Positions 60,973 through 64,000 of a stretch of DNA of 64,000 bases are shown one piece after another. The DNA lies in assembly GCF_001830555.1 (NCBI RefSeq), contig NZ_MIAM01000030.1, positions 1 through 64,000 of the forward strand. The letters are read 5' to 3'. The notes beneath the pieces were generated by a model, which had not been told where the DNA came from, ran no database searches, and saw nothing but the letters and a program-made list of their open reading frames with translations. This DNA comes from Sphingopyxis sp. RIFCSPHIGHO2_12_FULL_65_19 (lineage in GTDB: Bacteria > Pseudomonadota > Alphaproteobacteria > Sphingomonadales > Sphingomonadaceae). The position numbers were made by a program, and so were the translations under genes. How positions within the stretch are numbered: the stretch's first letter is position 1; each line of letters opens with the position of its first letter.

Positions 60973-61662
60973 GTGGAAATTGACAGCCCGTTGCCCGGCA
61001 CCGAGCCACCGCGCGATTGTCCGCGATGCCCGCGGCTTGCCGCGCTGCGCGGCGAATGCCGGGCCGAGCATCCCGACTGGTGGAACGCGCCGGTCTATGC
61101 GTTTGGCGATCCGGGCGCCTGGCTGGCCTTTGCCGGACTGGCGCCCGGCAAACATGGTGCGAACCGGACGGGGCGGCCGTTCACCGGCGACTATGCGGGC
61201 GACCTCTTGTTCGCGACGCTTGCCGAATTCGGTTTGAGTCGGGGGCATTATGATGCCCGCGTGGACGACGGGCTGACGCTCGACGGCGCGATTATCGTCA
61301 ACAGCGTCAAATGCCTGCCGCCGCAGAACAAGCCGACGCCGGCGGAAATCGCGAACTGTCGGCCCTTCTTCGAGGAGCAGATGGACGCGTTGCCAAAGCT
61401 GCGCGTCATCATCGCGCTCGGCCGGATCGCCCATGACGCGGCGCTCCGCGCCTTTGGCGAGAGGCTGGCTGCACATCCTTTCGCGCATGGTGCGGTGCAT
61501 GTGCTGCCCGGCGGGCGGTACCTCGTCGATAGCTATCATTGCTCGCGCTACAACACGAACACGGGGCGACTGACGGCGGCGATGTTTGCCGATGTCTTTC
61601 GCACCGCACTGGCGTTGAACGGTCAGACGAGCGGACCGAATTCCTCGACCAGCCCGCGATAG
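60973..61662 (+). CDS. Uracil-DNA glycosylase, family 5 (UdgB) type
   Basis: 229 residues from GTG 60973. A Cys-pair CPRCPRL near residue 17 begins the 4Fe-4S cluster site. GLAPGKHGANRTGRPFTGDY is motif 1 (with the UdgB-type Gly-Ala in place of Asp). NSVKCLPPQNKP and HCSRYNTNTGRL follow. It removes uracil and other deaminated bases. Starts at 60937 are possible but would overlap folK. The 3' end overlaps rppH by 40 bp. Confidence 0.85.
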   Translation: MEIDSPLPGTEPPRDCPRCPRLAALRGECRAEHPDWWNAPVYAFGDPGAWLAFAGLAPGKHGANRTGRPFTGDYAGDLLFATLAEFGLSRGHYDARVDDGLTLDGAIIVNSVKCLPPQNKPTPAEIANCRPFFEEQMDALPKLRVIIALGRIAHDAALRAFGERLAAHPFAHGAVHVLPGGRYLVDSYHCSRYNTNTGRLTAAMFADVFRTALALNGQTSGPNSSTSPR

Positions 61663-62099
61663 AGCGCGCGTTTGAACGGGACGATCAGTTTTTCGATCTC
61701 CCCCAGCTCGGCCCATTTCCACGCGCGGAATTCCTGGTGCGCGGTGTGGATGTTCACGTCGCCGTCCTCGCCCATGAAGCGCATCAGGAACCAGTGCTGG
61801 CGCTGGCCGCGATATTTGCCGCCCCACATCTTTCCGATCAGATGGTCGGGCAAATCATAGAAATATTCCTCGCGGCTGCGCGCGATAATCTCGACCAGCC
61901 CGCCATGCACCCCGGTTTCCTCACCGAGTTCGCGGATCGCCGCTTCTTCGGCATCCTCGCCATCGTCGATCCCGCCCTGCGGCATCTGCCACGCTTCGCT
62001 CGTCGTATCGAGCCGTTGACCGACAAAGACGCGGCCGTCGCGATTGGCGAGCATCACGCCCGCGCAGGGGCGGTAGGGAAGTTTGCTGTGGTCGATCAT
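61623..62099 (-). CDS. rppH: RNA pyrophosphohydrolase (Nudix)
   Basis: 158 residues. Nudix box GGIDDGEDAEEAAIRELGEE at residues about 42-61 (G-x5-E-x7-R-E-x2-E-E). WQMPQGG and EFRAWKWAEL match RppH. It converts 5'-triphosphate RNA ends to monophosphate, starting mRNA decay. Start overlaps the stop of the hydrolase gene (ATGA), so both are co-translated. Confidence 0.93.
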   Translation of the reverse strand: MIDHSKLPYRPCAGVMLANRDGRVFVGQRLDTTSEAWQMPQGGIDDGEDAEEAAIRELGEETGVHGGLVEIIARSREEYFYDLPDHLIGKMWGGKYRGQRQHWFLMRFMGEDGDVNIHTAHQEFRAWKWAELGEIEKLIVPFKRALYRGLVEEFGPLV

Positions 62100-63043
62100 G
62101 CCGCCCCGTTAGCTTCGGCGACGATCGCCTTCAATACCGTCAATGCGCCGCGGATATCTTCCCGTGCGCTCGGGATGCCCTGCGCGAGGTTGATATAGCC
62201 GTGGATCGTGCCCTTCGCCTCGCGATAGGTGGTGGGGACACCGGCCTCGACAAGCTTGGCGGCATAGGCGCGGCCCTGATCGCGCAGCGGGTCGAGGCCC
62301 GCCGTGATGAGCAGCGTCGGCGGCAGCCCCTCGGCAGGAAAATCGAGCGGCGCGGCGCGATAATCGGCGGGGTCGGCGGCATAATGATTGCCGAACCAGG
62401 TCATGCTGCCCTGCGTCAGCAAATGACCTTCGCCGAAATCGCGGTAGCTTTGCCAGTCGTCGTGGGTGGTGACCGCGGGATAGATCGGGTGGATTGCGAT
62501 CACCGGCTTTGATGCGGGATTGTCTCGCAGCGTCAGCGCGGTCGCGATGGTCAGGTTGCCGCCCGCGCTTTCGCCCGACAGCACCAGGCCGGTGCAGGGA
62601 ATATTGTCGGCAACCCAGCGCGTCGCGGCTTCGCAATCGATGGGGGCGGCGGGGAAGGGGTGTTCGGGCGCCAGGCGATAGTCGACCGCGATCACGGGCA
62701 TGTCGAGCAGGCGCGCAGCCTCGGCGCAATAGGCATCGTGCGTGTCGAGATCGCCGATCACCCAGCCGCCGCCATGATAAAAAATCATGACCGGCCCGGC
62801 CTCGCGGTCCGGGCGATTGTCATAGAGGCGAATCCCGATATCGCCCGCCGGGCCGGGGATCGTCCGGTCCTCGACCGCGGCAATCTCACCGCGCGGGGCG
62901 TCGGCGAGCTGGCCCATCACCCGGAACATTTCGCGTGCCGCTTCGGGCGGCAGCTCCTCCATCTTGGGGCCTTCCTGGGCATTGAGGAAGGTGAGAAAGG
63001 CCGCCACATCGGGGCGCGCATGTTGGGTGGTGCTGTCGGTCAT
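62096..63043 (-). CDS. Alpha/beta hydrolase, hormone-sensitive-lipase family
   Basis: 315 residues from ATG 63043 with AGGGAGAG upstream. Oxyanion motif HGGGWVIGD, nucleophile elbow GESAGG (Ser of catalytic triad), Asp in ITAGLDPLRD and His near GTIHGYINL. It acts on short-chain esters; the substrate is unknown. Stop overlaps rppH start. Confidence 0.88.
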   Translation of the reverse strand: MTDSTTQHARPDVAAFLTFLNAQEGPKMEELPPEAAREMFRVMGQLADAPRGEIAAVEDRTIPGPAGDIGIRLYDNRPDREAGPVMIFYHGGGWVIGDLDTHDAYCAEAARLLDMPVIAVDYRLAPEHPFPAAPIDCEAATRWVADNIPCTGLVLSGESAGGNLTIATALTLRDNPASKPVIAIHPIYPAVTTHDDWQSYRDFGEGHLLTQGSMTWFGNHYAADPADYRAAPLDFPAEGLPPTLLITAGLDPLRDQGRAYAAKLVEAGVPTTYREAKGTIHGYINLAQGIPSAREDIRGALTVLKAIVAEANGAA

Positions 63044-63228
63044 CCAGTCTCTCCCTGATCGATATTTTCGCCATGCTATTCGGCATCGGCGAGGCAAATT
63101 CAATCGCAAATCGAAACCGACCTGTCGCCCGCCCTTTGCAGCGCACAACTTTTTCTCAATTGCGGCTTGGCGCGCACGGGCCTAGGCCGATGTCACAGGT
63201 TCGCAAGATTCAAAGGCAGATACAGAAA

Positions 63229-64000
63229 ATGGCGACAGCGGCAGTGGACCAGGCCGACCAGCGGCAGTCCCCCCTTTCGGATGCAGTGGTGGTTCGATTT
63301 GCCGGCGACAGCGGCGACGGGATGCAACTCACCGGCGGTCAATTCACCCTCTCTTCGGCGCTGGCGGGTAATGACTTTGCGACTTTCCCCGATTTCCCCG
63401 CCGAAATCCGCGCGCCGCAGGGCACATTGTTCGGCGTTTCGGCCTTCCAGATCAATTTCGGATCGTCGGCGATCGACACCGCGGGCGACGCGCCCGACGT
63501 GCTCGTCGCGATGAATCCCGCGGCGCTCAAGACCAATGTGCCGTCGCTCAAGCAGGGCGGCCTGATCATCGCCGACGAGGGCGAGTTTAACGACCGCAAC
63601 CTTGCCAAGGCGAAATATGAAGCAAACCCGCTTGAGGACGGCAGCCTTGCGAAATGGCAACTGCTCAAGCTCAATATCAGCCAGCTCACCATGGACGCGG
63701 TCAAACCGTTCGGGCTCGGCAACAAGGAAGCCTTGCGCTGCAAGAATATGTGGACGCTGGGGCTTTCGCTCTGGATGTTCGACCGCGATCGCCAGCCGCT
63801 GATCGACTGGCTGAACGCGAAGTTCGCGAAAGACCCAAATCTTGCGGCGGCGAACGTGGCGGCGCTCAATGCAGGCCACGCCTATGGCGAAACGGCCGAG
63901 CTTGCCGGGCCGCTCAAGCAGCATCATGTCGATCCGGCGCCGGTTGCGCCCGGTCTGTACCGCACGCTGACCGGCGCCGAGGGCATCGCGCTCGGCCTCG
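63229..64000 (+). CDS. korA: 2-oxoglutarate:ferredoxin oxidoreductase, alpha subunit (cut by window end)
   Basis: 257 residues are visible; the gene runs off the window (full length in the family about 600). The N-terminal gamma domain has FAGDSGDGMQLTGGQFT and PDFPAEIRAPQGTLFGVSAF, and LTGAEGIALGL marks the start of the alpha (PFOR) domain at the end. It oxidises 2-oxoglutarate to succinyl-CoA with ferredoxin, together with KorB. An in-frame ATG at 63190 is an alternative start. Confidence 0.9.
   Translation, partial: MATAAVDQADQRQSPLSDAVVVRFAGDSGDGMQLTGGQFTLSSALAGNDFATFPDFPAEIRAPQGTLFGVSAFQINFGSSAIDTAGDAPDVLVAMNPAALKTNVPSLKQGGLIIADEGEFNDRNLAKAKYEANPLEDGSLAKWQLLKLNISQLTMDAVKPFGLGNKEALRCKNMWTLGLSLWMFDRDRQPLIDWLNAKFAKDPNLAAANVAALNAGHAYGETAELAGPLKQHHVDPAPVAPGLYRTLTGAEGIALGL

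Noticed and set aside
1-64000. CRISPR array
   Set aside because: No regularly spaced repeats with unique spacers of the expected size were found; the repeat clusters seen are iterons, operators, IS ends and attachment sites.

Overview
The window looks like chromosomal DNA of a GC-rich alphaproteobacterium, most likely a sphingomonad (Sphingopyxis-like). This is inferred from overall gene content and codon style; no rRNA or marker phylogeny is available here.

Layout. (1) 1-7701: a surface-polysaccharide locus with a UDP-N-acetyl-6-deoxy-L-hexosamine pathway (FnlA-type dehydratase/epimerase, RmlD-like reductase tail, 2-epimerase), a WbuB-like glycosyltransferase, a WbuC-like cupin, a decayed galE, an O-acyltransferase and an FAD oxidoreductase. 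(2) 7737-14597: two secreted or surface proteins (a frameshifted Kelch-type protein and a Tat-exported beta-helix/pectate-lyase protein) beside two insertion sequences, an IS110/IS1111-type element with unusually long inverted repeats and an IS5-type element. (3) 14861-27317: housekeeping and envelope genes: SelO, UDP-glucose dehydrogenase, TamA-TamB plus a coupled small lipoprotein, a Mn2+ (yybP-ykoY) riboswitch with a TMEM165-type Mn exporter, an intact galE and a UDP-glucuronate 4-epimerase. Ugd, the glucuronate epimerase and GalE can supply UDP-GlcA, UDP-GalA and UDP-Gal to the polysaccharide.

(4) 27632-60308: two tandem integrated elements at the 3' half of a tRNA-Lys(UUU) gene. The same 47-bp tRNA segment occurs three times (27632, 45501, 60309), and each interval begins with its own tyrosine integrase. 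Element 1 (about 17.9 kb) has integrase, a divergent repressor/early-operon switch, an AlpA-like regulator, a D5 helicase followed by iteron-like repeats, both terminase subunits, a DUF2213 protein, an HK97-gp10 protein and a tape-measure protein, but no recognisable portal, major capsid or lysis gene and only a stub of a tail-tip gene. Element 2 (about 14.8 kb) has integrase, two AlpA-like regulators, a primase-polymerase/helicase followed by a clear cluster of AAGACAG iterons, a TerS-like protein with no TerL, and defence-like cargo: an AbiJ/HEPN-like protein, a controller-regulated C5-methyltransferase/HNH-nuclease restriction-modification system and a second HEPN-like protein. This architecture is that of phage satellites (P4/PICI-like) rather than complete prophages.

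(5) 60310-64000: the chromosome resumes with tRNA-Lys, folK, a family-5-type uracil-DNA glycosylase, rppH, an HSL-family hydrolase and the start of korA. Several genes carry frameshifts (galE copy 1, the Kelch gene, the IS110 transposase); some could be sequencing errors.
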